Assembly: GCA_016786845.1 (NCBI GenBank)
Contig: JAEUVB010000023.1
Span: 248,001-312,000 of the forward strand
Direction of reading: 5' to 3'
Source of the DNA: Chitinophagaceae bacterium
GTDB lineage: Bacteria; Bacteroidota; Bacteroidia; Chitinophagales; Chitinophagaceae
Length of the DNA: 64,000 nucleotides
Both the position numbers and the translations under genes were made by a program. Each line of letters opens with the position of its first letter. Positions within the stretch are counted from its first letter, which is position 1. Below the pieces are notes generated by a model, which was not told the DNA's origin, searched no databases, and saw only the letters and a program-made list of their open reading frames with translations. Shown piece by piece: positions 1 through 9,561 of this stretch.

Positions 1-207
1 ATCCTGGGCCTGATTGATTCGTTGCATAAGCGCTTTATCCACCTTGTTTTTATACTGGTCAGAAAGCAGATTGTCTCGATTGGCTTTGATTAGCGCAGCC
101 GGCAATTCAATGTTTCGCAAGGAGTCGTATATGCGGGGTTGGGATTGTGCCTTTAAGTTTGTTTGAAAGGTTAGAATAAACAAAAGCAGAATATATCTCT
201 TCATCAT
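1..207 (-). CDS. Exported protein, N-terminal part only (gene runs off the window)
   Basis: The reading frame is open from an ATG at 207 to the window edge, giving 69 residues. A second in-frame ATG follows directly at 204. The first 20 or so residues form a signal peptide (MMKRYILLLF core, ending near LKAQ), so the product leaves the cytoplasm. The mature part seen is hydrophilic and probably helical (residues 30-69), and I do not recognise the family. A TPP riboswitch lies directly upstream on the same strand, so the gene very likely belongs to thiamine supply or salvage. That is inferred from the regulator, not from the protein. Exported thiamine-binding or salvage proteins are possible identities. 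Confidence 0.8.
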   Translation of the reverse strand, partial: MMKRYILLLFILTFQTNLKAQSQPRIYDSLRNIELPAALIKANRDNLLSDQYKNKVDKALMQRINQAQD

Positions 208-216
208 ATGGTTTAA

Positions 217-235
217 CCGGACATGACCTGTCCGG
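217..235 (-). promoter_or_regulatory. Hairpin between TPP aptamer and start codon (possible expression platform)
   Basis: CCGGACA and TGTCCGG form a perfect 7-bp stem around a 5-nt loop. It ends about 9 nt before the ATG at 207. No T-tract follows, so control of translation initiation is more likely than termination. The regulatory role is inferred from position only. Confidence 0.45.
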
Positions 236-277
236 AGGTTTTATAAACTAAGAGGTAAGAGAGGGGAAATATTCACT

Positions 278-357
278 TACCTTTCCTAAACAGCATTACC
301 TGTTCCAGGTTCGCGGGTATGATCTCAGACTTACAAAATGCAAGACACCCCGAGGCT
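278..357 (-). ncRNA. TPP (thiamine pyrophosphate) riboswitch
   Basis: Read on the minus strand, this stretch carries the THI-element landmarks in order: GCCTCGGGGTG near 356, CTGAGA, ATACCC, GAACCTG, TAATGC and GGAAAGG near 280. Order and spacing match the textbook E. coli thiM aptamer as I remember it. The element reads toward the exported-protein gene starting at 207. TPP binding normally represses expression. A hairpin at 217-235, just before the start codon, is a plausible expression platform. Confidence 0.92.
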
Positions 358-398
358 TTGTTTCATCGACCAAAACAGTCGTTTCAACGTTTGAGCCA

Positions 399-406
399 CA
401 AAAATA
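399..406 (-). promoter_or_regulatory. Candidate -7 box for the TPP-controlled gene
   Basis: The minus strand reads TATTTTTG, a match to the Bacteroidota -7 consensus TAnnTTTG. It lies about 40 nt upstream of the riboswitch, where the leader should start. A TTTTG at 422-426 could be the -33 element, but the spacing (about 15 nt) is shorter than usual. Confidence 0.4.
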
Positions 407-431
407 ATCTCTTTTTTCGAGCAAAATGAAT

Positions 432-439
432 TAATTTTG
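432..439 (+). promoter_or_regulatory. Candidate -7 box for the C25 peptidase gene
   Basis: TAATTTTG matches TAnnTTTG and lies 20 nt before the ATG at 460. No clear -33 TTTG was found. Confidence 0.4.
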
Positions 440-459
440 GGATACACCAAATTCAGGTC

Positions 460-2742
460 ATGCGGAACACCATACTCCTTATTATTTGCCTCATTTTTAT
501 TCAAGAGGTATCAGGTCAAACACAAACCCGGTTTGAATTAATTTCTGACAAATCTTACCAAACTGTCGTTGACATATACCCCTCGGCCATTCAACGCAAA
601 AACGTAACTACGCCTCAAGGCGTGGCTGAGAAAATTTCCATTCATCAGGGTGTATCATCATTAATTAAAGGCTCCCCCGATCTTCCTTCCCTGACTTTTT
701 CGTTGCTTATTCCGAATCAAAAGAATAGCAGCATTTCAATTTTGGAAAGTCACTATTATGAGATCAACAATATCAATATTATTCCTTCTAAAGGAAAAAT
801 AACCAGAGATATCAACCCTTCCACAATTCCGTTTACTTGGAATGAAGTTTACCAGGAAAATACTTTTTATCCTAAAGATCTAGCCACCTTATTTACTCCT
901 TACATCATCCGTGATGTCAGAGGTCAGGCTGTACATATTAATCCCATTCAGTATAATCCTGTCACAAAAGTATTAAGGGTTTATGATCATCTGAAAGTTA
1001 AAATAACTTATTCAGGAATCTCTCAAGTAAACACTTTACCCGGCAATGAATTACCTCAAACGGTCGTTGAGGAATTTGATCAGATTTACGAACATCATTT
1101 TTTGAATTATAACAAAACCGGCAGTCGCTATTCCCCGTTAAAACAAGTTGGCTCTATGCTCGTATTGTGTCCGGCTTCCTATCTCGGAGAAATAGCACCC
1201 TATATCCGCTGGAAAGAAATGAAAGGTATACAAGTTTATTTAGTGAATACCGATACCATCACCGGAGGAGTAGATGAAACAACAGTGCGTAATTTAGTCA
1301 CCTCATACTATAACTCTATCCATATGGCTTATTTGCTCTTGGTAGGTGACAATCCAAATATACCTGCTCAAAATGCACAGTGGACCATCCCCACATTATT
1401 GGGACCATCAGATAATGCGTATGCCTATATGAGCAATAATGATCATTATCCGGAATTTATTGTTGGACGTTTTTCAGGTGAATCTACGGATGATATTCGC
1501 ACCCAGGTAACAAGAACTTTGGCCTATGAAAAAAATCCTAATACTAACGGAAATTGGTACAAACATCAAATAGGTATTTCCAGCGATCAAGGCCCGGGTG
1601 ATGATTTTCAAATGGACTACGAGCACATTTGCGATATTCTTGACAGTAATAAAAACAATTATAACTATACTAACAATAAAGGGTATTTCGACGGAGCGCA
1701 GAGCATGTGTAATGACGGATCAACATCACCATTACCCAATGATATTGTGACTGAATTTAACAACGGTATCGGTCTGATCAATTATTGCGGGCATGGTGGC
1801 ACGGATGTCTTCGTCAGTTCCGGGTTTTCAAATATAGATGTCCCCTCTTTAACCAATTCAAATGGCAATTGGCCTTTCATCTTCTCAACCGCTTGTATAA
1901 ATGGTAACTTCATGAATAATACCTGCCTCGCCGAGGCCTTACTTCGTGCGAAAGATGCAGGAGGCAACCCAACCGGCGCTGTGGCCGCTTTGATGAGTAC
2001 CATCAACCAAAGTTGGGATCCGCCGATGCAAGGACAGGACGAAATGAATGCCATTATGAGAGGTGCTCGCGCCAATAATAAAAAAACAACATTCGGTGCT
2101 TTGGCCATGAATGGCTGCATGAGTGTGATGGATGAATACAATACTTTCAGTGACCCTCATGGAGGAGATGAAATTGCCGATACCTGGAATGTGTTTGGAG
2201 ATCCAAGCCTTGAAGTAAAAACAGATCATGTCGGTGCGCTTACTTGTACGCACACAACTACCATTGGCCGAAATGCTTATTGGTATTCAGTGAATTGCCC
2301 TGTGGAAGGTGCAAGTATTGGCCTTTACTACCAAAACAAATACCTGGCATCTTCCATTGTGAATGGTGGCGTTGCGACATTTACATTCCCCGCTATTCCC
2401 AATTTAGATACCTTATACATTACAGCAACCAAGCAAAACTATACTCCATATATGGGGTATGCCATGGTGGTTGATTTCCCTACCGGTATGAATGACCTCT
2501 TCACCGGAGGGGCATTTGCTTTCTATCCAAATCCGGCCACCCATCAAGTCAATATCATTTCCGATAAAAAAGAAACGATACAAACGGTCCGACTTACCGA
2601 CATGACCGGTAAAACTTGTCTCTACTTCAGCCCCTCCCAGCCTGAGTTTCAGTTTTCAGTTGAATCTTTAGCCGCGGGTTTTTACACTTTGGAAATACAA
2701 GGAACCTCAGGTAAAACGGTTTCTAAATTGATCAAAGAATAA
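460..2742 (+). CDS. C25-family (gingipain-like) secreted cysteine peptidase with T9SS sorting domain
   Basis: This 760-residue protein begins with a signal peptide (residues 1-19, cut near VSGQ). A propeptide-like region follows (about 20-220), then a caspase-fold C25 peptidase domain (about 225-590). The catalytic pair is visible: His445 in YCGHGG and Cys479 in FSTACINGN, spaced as in gingipains. An Ig-like segment (about 600-670) precedes a T9SS C-terminal sorting domain with FYPNPATHQ near 690, ending in a short basic tail. The protein is expected to cross the outer membrane through the T9SS and act at the cell surface or outside. Family members include secreted proteases and the T9SS sortase PorU. 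PorU lacks a sorting domain, so this protein is a cargo protease. The substrate is unknown. Confidence 0.9.
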   Translation: MRNTILLIICLIFIQEVSGQTQTRFELISDKSYQTVVDIYPSAIQRKNVTTPQGVAEKISIHQGVSSLIKGSPDLPSLTFSLLIPNQKNSSISILESHYYEINNINIIPSKGKITRDINPSTIPFTWNEVYQENTFYPKDLATLFTPYIIRDVRGQAVHINPIQYNPVTKVLRVYDHLKVKITYSGISQVNTLPGNELPQTVVEEFDQIYEHHFLNYNKTGSRYSPLKQVGSMLVLCPASYLGEIAPYIRWKEMKGIQVYLVNTDTITGGVDETTVRNLVTSYYNSIHMAYLLLVGDNPNIPAQNAQWTIPTLLGPSDNAYAYMSNNDHYPEFIVGRFSGESTDDIRTQVTRTLAYEKNPNTNGNWYKHQIGISSDQGPGDDFQMDYEHICDILDSNKNNYNYTNNKGYFDGAQSMCNDGSTSPLPNDIVTEFNNGIGLINYCGHGGTDVFVSSGFSNIDVPSLTNSNGNWPFIFSTACINGNFMNNTCLAEALLRAKDAGGNPTGAVAALMSTINQSWDPPMQGQDEMNAIMRGARANNKKTTFGALAMNGCMSVMDEYNTFSDPHGGDEIADTWNVFGDPSLEVKTDHVGALTCTHTTTIGRNAYWYSVNCPVEGASIGLYYQNKYLASSIVNGGVATFTFPAIPNLDTLYITATKQNYTPYMGYAMVVDFPTGMNDLFTGGAFAFYPNPATHQVNIISDKKETIQTVRLTDMTGKTCLYFSPSQPEFQFSVESLAAGFYTLEIQGTSGKTVSKLIKE

Positions 2743-2839
2743 AAACCTTCGACTTTAAACTATCTCATCAATTAATTCTATCCCTTACTCCTTTATCCCC
2801 TTCGTCAATATTCATTAATATTGCAGGAATACTAGTACT

Positions 2840-3271
2840 ATGATTCAATCTAAGACTCAAATCAGGGTTCGATATGGAGAAACAGACCAAATGGGCTTTT
2901 TATATTACGGACACTATGCACTTTACTATGAAGTAGCTCGTTCCGAAATGATACGAGAGGCTGGATACCCCTATAGCGAAATGGAAAAGGATGGTACAGT
3001 AATGCCTGTTGTGAAAATGAATATCAAGTACCTGAAAGCTGCAAAATATGATGAGCTGATCACCGTGGAAACAACCATGACCGAATTGCACAAACATCCA
3101 TTTGTCACTTTCTATCACAAACTCTATAATGAGCAAGGAGAATTAATCAATAAAGGTGAAGTAACTTTAACTTTTTATGATTTAAAAACAGAGAAAAGAG
3201 TGCCTATGCCTGAAAGGCTCCGAAATTACCTCACTCCGTTTTTCAAATCTTCTTCAAACGGGCAAGATTAA
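2840..3271 (+). CDS. YbgC/FadM-type hotdog acyl-CoA thioesterase
   Basis: The 143-residue single-domain hotdog protein matches the 4-hydroxybenzoyl-CoA thioesterase family in length. The active-site signature is YGETDQMGFLYYGHY, with the catalytic Asp at residue 16. Enzymes of this group hydrolyse acyl-CoA or acyl-ACP in the cytoplasm; in proteobacteria YbgC sits with Tol-Pal, but no tol gene is present here. The stop codon ends at 3271 and cinA starts at 3272 with no gap, so the two are probably translationally coupled. The natural substrate cannot be told from sequence. Confidence 0.85.
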   Translation: MIQSKTQIRVRYGETDQMGFLYYGHYALYYEVARSEMIREAGYPYSEMEKDGTVMPVVKMNIKYLKAAKYDELITVETTMTELHKHPFVTFYHKLYNEQGELINKGEVTLTFYDLKTEKRVPMPERLRNYLTPFFKSSSNGQD

Positions 3272-4507
3272 ATGGCGATGCAAGAAATTCATTGTGCTAT
3301 CATTACGATTGGAGATGAGCTCCTGATTGGACAAACCATAGACACCAATTCAGCCTGGATGGCCCGTCAATTGAATGACATTGGAATTTTGGTGAAGCGT
3401 CGTGTTGCTGTAGGCGACCACAAAGCGTCTATCCTTCGTGCACTTGACGAAGAAAAACAATATGCCGAAGTGATATTGATCACAGGCGGGTTGGGACCTA
3501 CTGCCGATGATATCACAAAACCATTATTGTGCGACTATTTCGGAGGCCAATTGGTTCAGAATGATCAAGTGATGGAAATGGTGAAAGCTCATTTCACCCG
3601 AAGGAATCGACCGATGCCGGATAGTAATCTCTTGCAGGCCATGGTGCCAAATGTCTGTGAAGTATTATATAATGAATTTGGTACTGCACCCGGCATGCTG
3701 TTTCGGGAGGGTAAAAAAATATTTGTATCTATGCCGGGAGTACCTCTGGAAATGCAATATATAATGAAGACCTATGTACTCCCACTTCTGCAGAAAAACT
3801 TCGACACGCCAAATATTATTCATCGCACCCTCATTACATCCGGTGAAGGTGAGAGCGCGGTATCTGCAAGGTTGAATCATTTTGAAAGTACCCTACCCGA
3901 TGCTATCAAACTGGCTTATCTCCCGAGTCTGAACATGGTGAAACTTCGATTGACCGGTATTGATATAGCCAACAAAACCGTGGATGACTGTTTCCATCAA
4001 TTAAAAGAAACATTATCAGATATAATCGTGGCTGATGAAGACATCGAGTTTGAGGAAGCGATCGGTAAACTATTGATCGCTGAGGGCAAAACAGTTTCGA
4101 CCGCCGAGAGTTGCACCGGTGGATTATTTGCATCCAGAATTTGTTCTGTTTCCGGAGCATCTAACTATTTTAAAGGAGGTATCGTTTCTTACTCCGAATG
4201 GAGTAAAATCAAGCACTTGAATGTTGCTGCTCAAACCATTAAAGATTTCACCGCAGTGAGTCAACAGACCGCTGAAGAAATGGCTATACATTGCCGGGAG
4301 AAATTTGAAACGGATTTCGCTGTTGCGATAACCGGTTATATCGAGAAGGGAGACCACGAAAATGAGGTCTGGATTGCATTGTCTTCAGCTAAAAAAACTA
4401 TAGCTAAGAAAATCATTGTGCCATACGAGCGCAAAAAAAATGCGGAGTTGGCCAGCAACACCGCATTTAATTTATTGCGTGTATTTATCTTGGAACATCA
4501 TGCGTAA
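3272..4507 (+). CDS. cinA: CinA-family nicotinamide-nucleotide amidohydrolase / competence-damage protein
   Basis: The 411 residues show the full two-domain CinA layout. The N-terminal MoaB/MogA-like domain (about 5-170) has GDELLIGQTIDTN and TGGLGPTADDITK. The C-terminal PncC amidase domain (about 255-408) has the ESCTGGL motif, with the catalytic Ser at residue 280. The family cleaves nicotinamide mononucleotide to NaMN and ammonia and, through the N-terminal domain, hydrolyses ADP-ribose. It serves NAD recycling in the cytoplasm. The gene abuts the thioesterase upstream. Its stop is 27 bp from the end of the convergent protease gene. Confidence 0.93.
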   Translation: MAMQEIHCAIITIGDELLIGQTIDTNSAWMARQLNDIGILVKRRVAVGDHKASILRALDEEKQYAEVILITGGLGPTADDITKPLLCDYFGGQLVQNDQVMEMVKAHFTRRNRPMPDSNLLQAMVPNVCEVLYNEFGTAPGMLFREGKKIFVSMPGVPLEMQYIMKTYVLPLLQKNFDTPNIIHRTLITSGEGESAVSARLNHFESTLPDAIKLAYLPSLNMVKLRLTGIDIANKTVDDCFHQLKETLSDIIVADEDIEFEEAIGKLLIAEGKTVSTAESCTGGLFASRICSVSGASNYFKGGIVSYSEWSKIKHLNVAAQTIKDFTAVSQQTAEEMAIHCREKFETDFAVAITGYIEKGDHENEVWIALSSAKKTIAKKIIVPYERKKNAELASNTAFNLLRVFILEHHA

Positions 4508-4534
4508 CTGTTCCAATCTTTTTTGATCTAAAGA

Positions 4535-7500
4535 CTAATACTTATTTAACTTAATTTTTCTGGTTGCCGCGCCATCATTCAATTCAAGAATATACATTCC
4601 GGTGGACAGCTCACTTAAATTGAGAGCAGCTTGTGTTGTACCCGGGTTGATTTGAAGCCCACCTGTTTTCACACGTTGACCGGAAGTTGAATAAACGGTA
4701 AATAACACTTGTGCACTCGTTTCAGAACGGATTTCCATGATGTAATGCCCATCCGATGGATTTGGATAAACTTGTACGGAATGCTCTCCAAATTGGTTGA
4801 ATCCGAGTGGTGTTGCATTTTTAAATACGAGATTCACATTATCCAAATACAAATTATTACCACTGTTGTTTGTGGCTTTGAAACGCAGGAATACCTTCTT
4901 ACCCTTCCATGCGCTGATATCGACCTGATCATTTCTCCAATGTGAGGTTGTTGTTGGAGAAAAGATATTCGTCATCATGCCAACGGTAGATAAGGAAGTC
5001 CCCCATTTTTTATAATTCAAGGGGATAAAAGTTGTAGCGCAATCTTCGGCCAGCCATACACTTAATGTATCCAATTCTGCAGGTCCATAGGCATGGGCTA
5101 CGTCGAAAGTAACGAGCACTGAATCATAGGTAACAGAAGTCAAATCAAATTGCGGTGTCTCCAGATCATCTATTTGTTTGTTGCCCGCATAGTTGTAAAA
5201 ATCCATGTATGCCGCATGTGTATTACCGGTGTATGCACCTGACAGGCAAAGTGTTTTTTGCCATTTTACATTCGTATCATTATCGATCACTCTCCATCCG
5301 GTTGGCGGGTATAATGGGCCCTCAAAATCTTCTACAGTTGGCATACTGTAAGCCGTCACGGCGTTGACCACCCCGGAGGTTTGAGTTGTATCATTTAAAT
5401 TATTGATATCCGCGGTCAGTTTAGTCCAGGTACGCACATTATAGGTACCGGCACCCGACATATTGGCTAAAGTTGAGAAGGTATACACCACCGAATCTCC
5501 AATATTAATAGGCCCGGGAATAACTTCATTGACAATAGGTTGTGCATTGACTTGATAGCTAACTGGAATGTTTGGCAAAATTCGCAATCCAATATTTCGA
5601 ACTTTCATGGTAACGGGTGTCAATCCTGTAACAGCACAAGTATAGGTAGATGTAAATGGCAGTGTGGTACTTTCATTGAAAGCATCATCCAAGCAATTCA
5701 CTTCTCCCGGAAGTTTTTGATAAGCGATACAACGACGACCTTTGGCACCATTAGAAGATTGAATGGCTGCTACAGCAAAATAAAAAGTATCGGTCATATT
5801 TACCCCGCTTGAAACATAAAAATCGGTTGTCGTAGAAGTACCGATGACATCCATATACTTATTACCCAGCATATAAACGGTATAGCCAGACGCACCCGTA
5901 ACCGGATTCCAGGTCAAATGGAAATTTGTTCCACATGCAGTATCTACAGTCAGTCCGGTAGGCACACCAATCACACTGAATAATGTATCACTCACATCAC
6001 TTACCGCACCACGGGCAATACGCATCAGCATTTGTCCGGTATTGAAACTCGATGAAGGTGACCAATCATAATAACGTCGGTCACCTTGAATTGAATTACT
6101 AATCAAAGTCCACGTTGTACCTGCATCGGAAGAATATTCCAGTTTGAATGTTCCCAAGTTATTGTCGTAGGCATCCCAACGAACACGTTCAGTAACGCCA
6201 TTCGCCATGGACTCACCGCCTTGAGGATAGGTCAAAGTCAATGAATCGGAAATAAATTCATAGGTGATAACAAATACTTGCGGTCCCTGAGGAATATCTG
6301 CACCATCAATTTGAATGGTATGCATGCCCGGCTGAGGACCTTCTATTGTTACTTGTTCTACATTGTTTAAAGAGTCTAATGCACGTACCGCAAGAGAATT
6401 TAAAGCACCCACATTCACTGCATTATTCAGAACCCAAGGTGTGTAGGTTTGTGCAGTTGGATCGAGTACCGACATATTCAGGTTGTTCACCAATACAATA
6501 GAACTACCCGGATTACCATCGATATCGTGCCAATAAAGCATCACTTTTACCTGTTCTGTCCCGGGTGGAACATTGATATTATAAGATTTAAAATCACCAT
6601 TATTCATAGAATCAATGATATACTGATTGCTGTTCATCACCTTTACCGCACGACGAGCATTGATACGACCAAAGCCAAATTTAAAATCCGGACCAAAATT
6701 TCCTAAGTCATCCGCAGTATTCATCAACAAACACTTCATTAATGCGCTGCTCGGATCGGCACCGGCATGCGTATCACGGTAAGCCTGCCACAAACTGGCC
6801 ATGGTACCGGAAACGCCCGGACAAGCCATAGAGGTACCGGTAAAACTATCATAGGCATTGTCCGGTTGAGTTGAATAAACATTAGTTCCCACCGCACAAA
6901 CTTCAGGTTTGATACGCCCATCTTCGGAAGGACCGCGACTCGATGAAGAAGCGAGATCATCATCTTTTTCTACATTACCTATAGCCATCACATTTTTACC
7001 GGCTTTATAACCACCCGTAATCGTATAAAACCCTCCCCCTACGCCACCACAACTGGATGCACCGCTATTTCCGGCCGAATGAATACTCATCAGAGATGGT
7101 TTAGAATTAATTAAAATATCCGCATCTTGCGCATCTGAATCATATCCGTCATTACAACCCTGACCTAAGGAATTTGAAGTTATTCTCACACCATAAGTAT
7201 TGTAGTGAGTAGGCGCATTGTTCAAGTTGCCATAACTGGAATAAATATGCAAATCGGCACCACGTCCATTGCCTGAAGTAACAGGATCAAAATTTCCTCC
7301 TCCTGCAACAATACCACATACATGGTCGGCATGCGTACCATTGTCTGATCCGGTATGATGGGTGAGACGACCTTTAAAATCAATATGAGGCCCGATAACA
7401 CCATCATCGCCTACTGCAACGGATACTCCTGTGCCATCGTAATGCATACCTGTTACATAAGCTGCATCAATCACATTGATCCGATGATCGGAACGAGCGC

Positions 7501-8113
7501 TGAGATTTTCTAACACAGCAGGCGCAGATAATGGTTGCAAATATTTAATCCATGGCTCAGCCGCAAGTTTGGCAATATCTGCCTCCTGCAATTGAAGAAT
7601 GGCAGTATGGGCATTTTTCCAGGAAATAAACTGATAGCCTCCTTGAGCGATAAATTTCACAGCATCATCCTGACTCACCATCGTATGAAGGTCTGCATAA
7701 AGTTCAATCCGACCATTTCCTTTTACCATATAATCCGGGAATGGTCTTTCAATGATTTTCTTGGCCATTTTATACTCGGCTCGGTATGGACTGACACTTT
7801 TAATTTGATATTGACCTAAAGTAGAAATCTGAAGGTTTTTTGGAATGGCTGCGATAAAGGCCCAACGTGGAATATATTCAAAAAACTGAATCCCTGTGGC
7901 TTCAGTGATTTGCGCGCGCTCTTGCGAAGAAGTGGATTTATTGAATTGCAGAATGGCAAAGGCATAAGACCCGTAACCCTGCCAATCCGACAAAGTTTTC
8001 ATTTCTTGAAGGTTCGGTGCGACGGTCATCGTCCCCGATTTAAGGTGGATTTGTTGAGAAAATCCGGAAAAACCAATCGTTGATAAAGCTAAAAACAGGA
8101 GAATTCTGCGCAT
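4535..8113 (-). CDS. Secreted S8 subtilisin-like serine peptidase with T9SS sorting domain
   Basis: This is a 1192-residue secreted protein. A signal peptide spans residues 1-19 (ending GFSQ), followed by a propeptide-like region to about 200. The S8 domain (about 215-490) shows the triad: Asp236 in AVGDDG, His264 in HADHVCG and Ser428 in GTSMACPG. The oxyanion Asn is in SAGNSG, near 349. A P-domain-like beta-sandwich (about 500-620), Ig/FN3-like repeats (to about 900) and a MAM-like jelly roll with VEDFEGPLYP (about 950-1105) follow. The end is a T9SS sorting domain with VYPNPSDGHY. It is an extracellular protease, presumably for nutrient acquisition; with the C25 enzyme it suggests a proteolytic secretome. 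All catalytic residues are intact. Confidence 0.92.
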   Translation of the reverse strand: MRRILLFLALSTIGFSGFSQQIHLKSGTMTVAPNLQEMKTLSDWQGYGSYAFAILQFNKSTSSQERAQITEATGIQFFEYIPRWAFIAAIPKNLQISTLGQYQIKSVSPYRAEYKMAKKIIERPFPDYMVKGNGRIELYADLHTMVSQDDAVKFIAQGGYQFISWKNAHTAILQLQEADIAKLAAEPWIKYLQPLSAPAVLENLSARSDHRINVIDAAYVTGMHYDGTGVSVAVGDDGVIGPHIDFKGRLTHHTGSDNGTHADHVCGIVAGGGNFDPVTSGNGRGADLHIYSSYGNLNNAPTHYNTYGVRITSNSLGQGCNDGYDSDAQDADILINSKPSLMSIHSAGNSGASSCGGVGGGFYTITGGYKAGKNVMAIGNVEKDDDLASSSSRGPSEDGRIKPEVCAVGTNVYSTQPDNAYDSFTGTSMACPGVSGTMASLWQAYRDTHAGADPSSALMKCLLMNTADDLGNFGPDFKFGFGRINARRAVKVMNSNQYIIDSMNNGDFKSYNINVPPGTEQVKVMLYWHDIDGNPGSSIVLVNNLNMSVLDPTAQTYTPWVLNNAVNVGALNSLAVRALDSLNNVEQVTIEGPQPGMHTIQIDGADIPQGPQVFVITYEFISDSLTLTYPQGGESMANGVTERVRWDAYDNNLGTFKLEYSSDAGTTWTLISNSIQGDRRYYDWSPSSSFNTGQMLMRIARGAVSDVSDTLFSVIGVPTGLTVDTACGTNFHLTWNPVTGASGYTVYMLGNKYMDVIGTSTTTDFYVSSGVNMTDTFYFAVAAIQSSNGAKGRRCIAYQKLPGEVNCLDDAFNESTTLPFTSTYTCAVTGLTPVTMKVRNIGLRILPNIPVSYQVNAQPIVNEVIPGPINIGDSVVYTFSTLANMSGAGTYNVRTWTKLTADINNLNDTTQTSGVVNAVTAYSMPTVEDFEGPLYPPTGWRVIDNDTNVKWQKTLCLSGAYTGNTHAAYMDFYNYAGNKQIDDLETPQFDLTSVTYDSVLVTFDVAHAYGPAELDTLSVWLAEDCATTFIPLNYKKWGTSLSTVGMMTNIFSPTTTSHWRNDQVDISAWKGKKVFLRFKATNNSGNNLYLDNVNLVFKNATPLGFNQFGEHSVQVYPNPSDGHYIMEIRSETSAQVLFTVYSTSGQRVKTGGLQINPGTTQAALNLSELSTGMYILELNDGAATRKIKLNKY

Positions 8114-8349
8114 ATATTAATTATTTAGGGTTTAAAATTAGCGTACAGAGGTCAATTACCTCATTTTATCTTGTGTAAAGACTGTTTTTGAAGGTAAAAA
8201 GTTGGTGTTTTTTATATCATCCTTACTATTTGCAGAACTTCCTCCCGAAACACAAAATCTCCCAATTAGGGCTATTTTCTGAAAAATTCATTGTGTCATG
8301 GTATTGTAAAAAATATAGACAATGACTATAAATTGTTAAAACAATAAAT

Positions 8350-8357
8350 TATATTTG
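8350..8357 (+). promoter_or_regulatory. Candidate -7 box for the anchor-V protein gene
   Basis: TATATTTG matches TAnnTTTG, 20 nt before the ATG at 8378. A TTG at 8333-8335 is only 14 nt upstream, closer than usual. The rest of the gap from 8114 is AT-rich, and I see no other structure in it. Confidence 0.4.
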
Positions 8358-8377
8358 ATTAAACAAACCAAAGGCAT

Positions 8378-9427
8378 ATGAAAAAAAGAATACTTCACTT
8401 CATTTTCCTCTCGGCAATTTTAAGTATTGTCTATTTTACTAATATCTCTTTTAGTACGGGACCACCCGACTCAGCGGTGACTTCCGGCTGCACCTGCCAT
8501 GGGGCAGCGAACGCCAACACCGTGGTGAATATCAGTTTCAATAACGGTACAAATCTGGTCTATAATAACGGTCAGACCTACCCGGTAACCGTAACCGTTA
8601 ATTCATTTAGCAACCAGCCCGGGGCCGGATTTGCATTGAGTTATAATATAGGTACTTTGACCGCTGTATCTCCGAATACTCAAATTGCCAATGGCGTATG
8701 GAAACATAGTAGCCCTAAAGCAACCACCGGCCTCAATCCTAAAACCGCTTCCTGGACAGCCAATTGGACCGCACCTCCGACAGGATCTACACTACTGCAA
8801 CTGAAAGCTGCAGGGAATGCGGTGAGTCTTTCCAATGGCAGTTCATTAGATCAATGGAATTTTGCCTCGAATCTCAATATACCCTTACCGGTTTATTTCG
8901 AATCATTTGAAATTTCCCGTAACCATGGCGTGCCTGTACTGAACTGGACAGTCATCAATGAAAGTAATATAAAGGGATACCTGGTAGAAAGAAGTACAGA
9001 TGGAGTAAATTTCAGCGCCATACACGAAGAACCTGCCCTTAATCAAATTGAAAAACATGCTTACAAATACACTGACCCTTCCGGCTATTTGGCTCCTGCA
9101 TTGTATTACCGTATTGTAGGCAAAGACTTAGACGGACATGATTATTACTCCATGACACAAACCTTAGTATCGCTGCAACCTGAAAAAAGAGTCAGTTTGG
9201 TACCGAATGTGGTTTCTGCCAATAGTTCCACCACCCTTATTTCTACCAACGTATTACCGGATGATCAAATTATTCTCTATTCGGTTTTCGGACAAAAATT
9301 GATATCTGTTCCACTCACCGCATCGCGGCAGACCCTGGAACTCGTAAATATCCCTACTGGTCTGTATCTGGTTGTATTGAACAGCGACCGGAATATTTCA
9401 TTGATAGATCACTTGATCATTCAATAA
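8378..9427 (+). CDS. Choice-of-anchor-V / reelin-domain-like exported protein with C-terminal sorting domain
   Basis: The 349-residue protein starts with a signal peptide or N-terminal membrane anchor (residues 1-25). A beta-sandwich (about 30-165) follows, of the kind annotated as choice-of-anchor V in Bacteroidota, containing NGQTYPVTVTV and GFALSY. An FN3-like segment runs from about 170 to 265 (LPVYFESFEISRNHGVPVLN), then a short T9SS-like sorting domain from about 275 that ends in LIIQ. Near residue 37 it has SGCTCHG, where relatives often carry a CxxCH haem-type motif; here only one residue separates the cysteines. It is a cell-surface protein of unknown function. A strong terminator follows directly. 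Confidence 0.75.
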   Translation: MKKRILHFIFLSAILSIVYFTNISFSTGPPDSAVTSGCTCHGAANANTVVNISFNNGTNLVYNNGQTYPVTVTVNSFSNQPGAGFALSYNIGTLTAVSPNTQIANGVWKHSSPKATTGLNPKTASWTANWTAPPTGSTLLQLKAAGNAVSLSNGSSLDQWNFASNLNIPLPVYFESFEISRNHGVPVLNWTVINESNIKGYLVERSTDGVNFSAIHEEPALNQIEKHAYKYTDPSGYLAPALYYRIVGKDLDGHDYYSMTQTLVSLQPEKRVSLVPNVVSANSSTTLISTNVLPDDQIILYSVFGQKLISVPLTASRQTLELVNIPTGLYLVVLNSDRNISLIDHLIIQ

Positions 9428-9445
9428 TACAGACGCCCTTTAGCT

Positions 9446-9478
9446 GAACCACCTGTTTGCGCAGGTGGTTCTTTTTTT
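9446..9478 (+). terminator. Rho-independent terminator
   Basis: GAACCACCTG and CAGGTGGTTC form a perfect 10-bp stem with a 6-nt TTTGCG loop. A run of seven T follows. It lies 18 nt after the stop of the anchor-V gene. Confidence 0.92.
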
Positions 9479-9561
9479 ACAACAAAATTGTGTCATACTT
9501 GTGTATGATTTTTTATTTTCGGTGGTGAATCCGCAATGCACTCAAGATTTTTCAATACGAT

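Noticed and set aside
460..2742. PorU-type T9SS sortase for the C25 protein
   Set aside because: PorU is longer and lacks a C-terminal sorting domain; this protein carries one, so it is a cargo.
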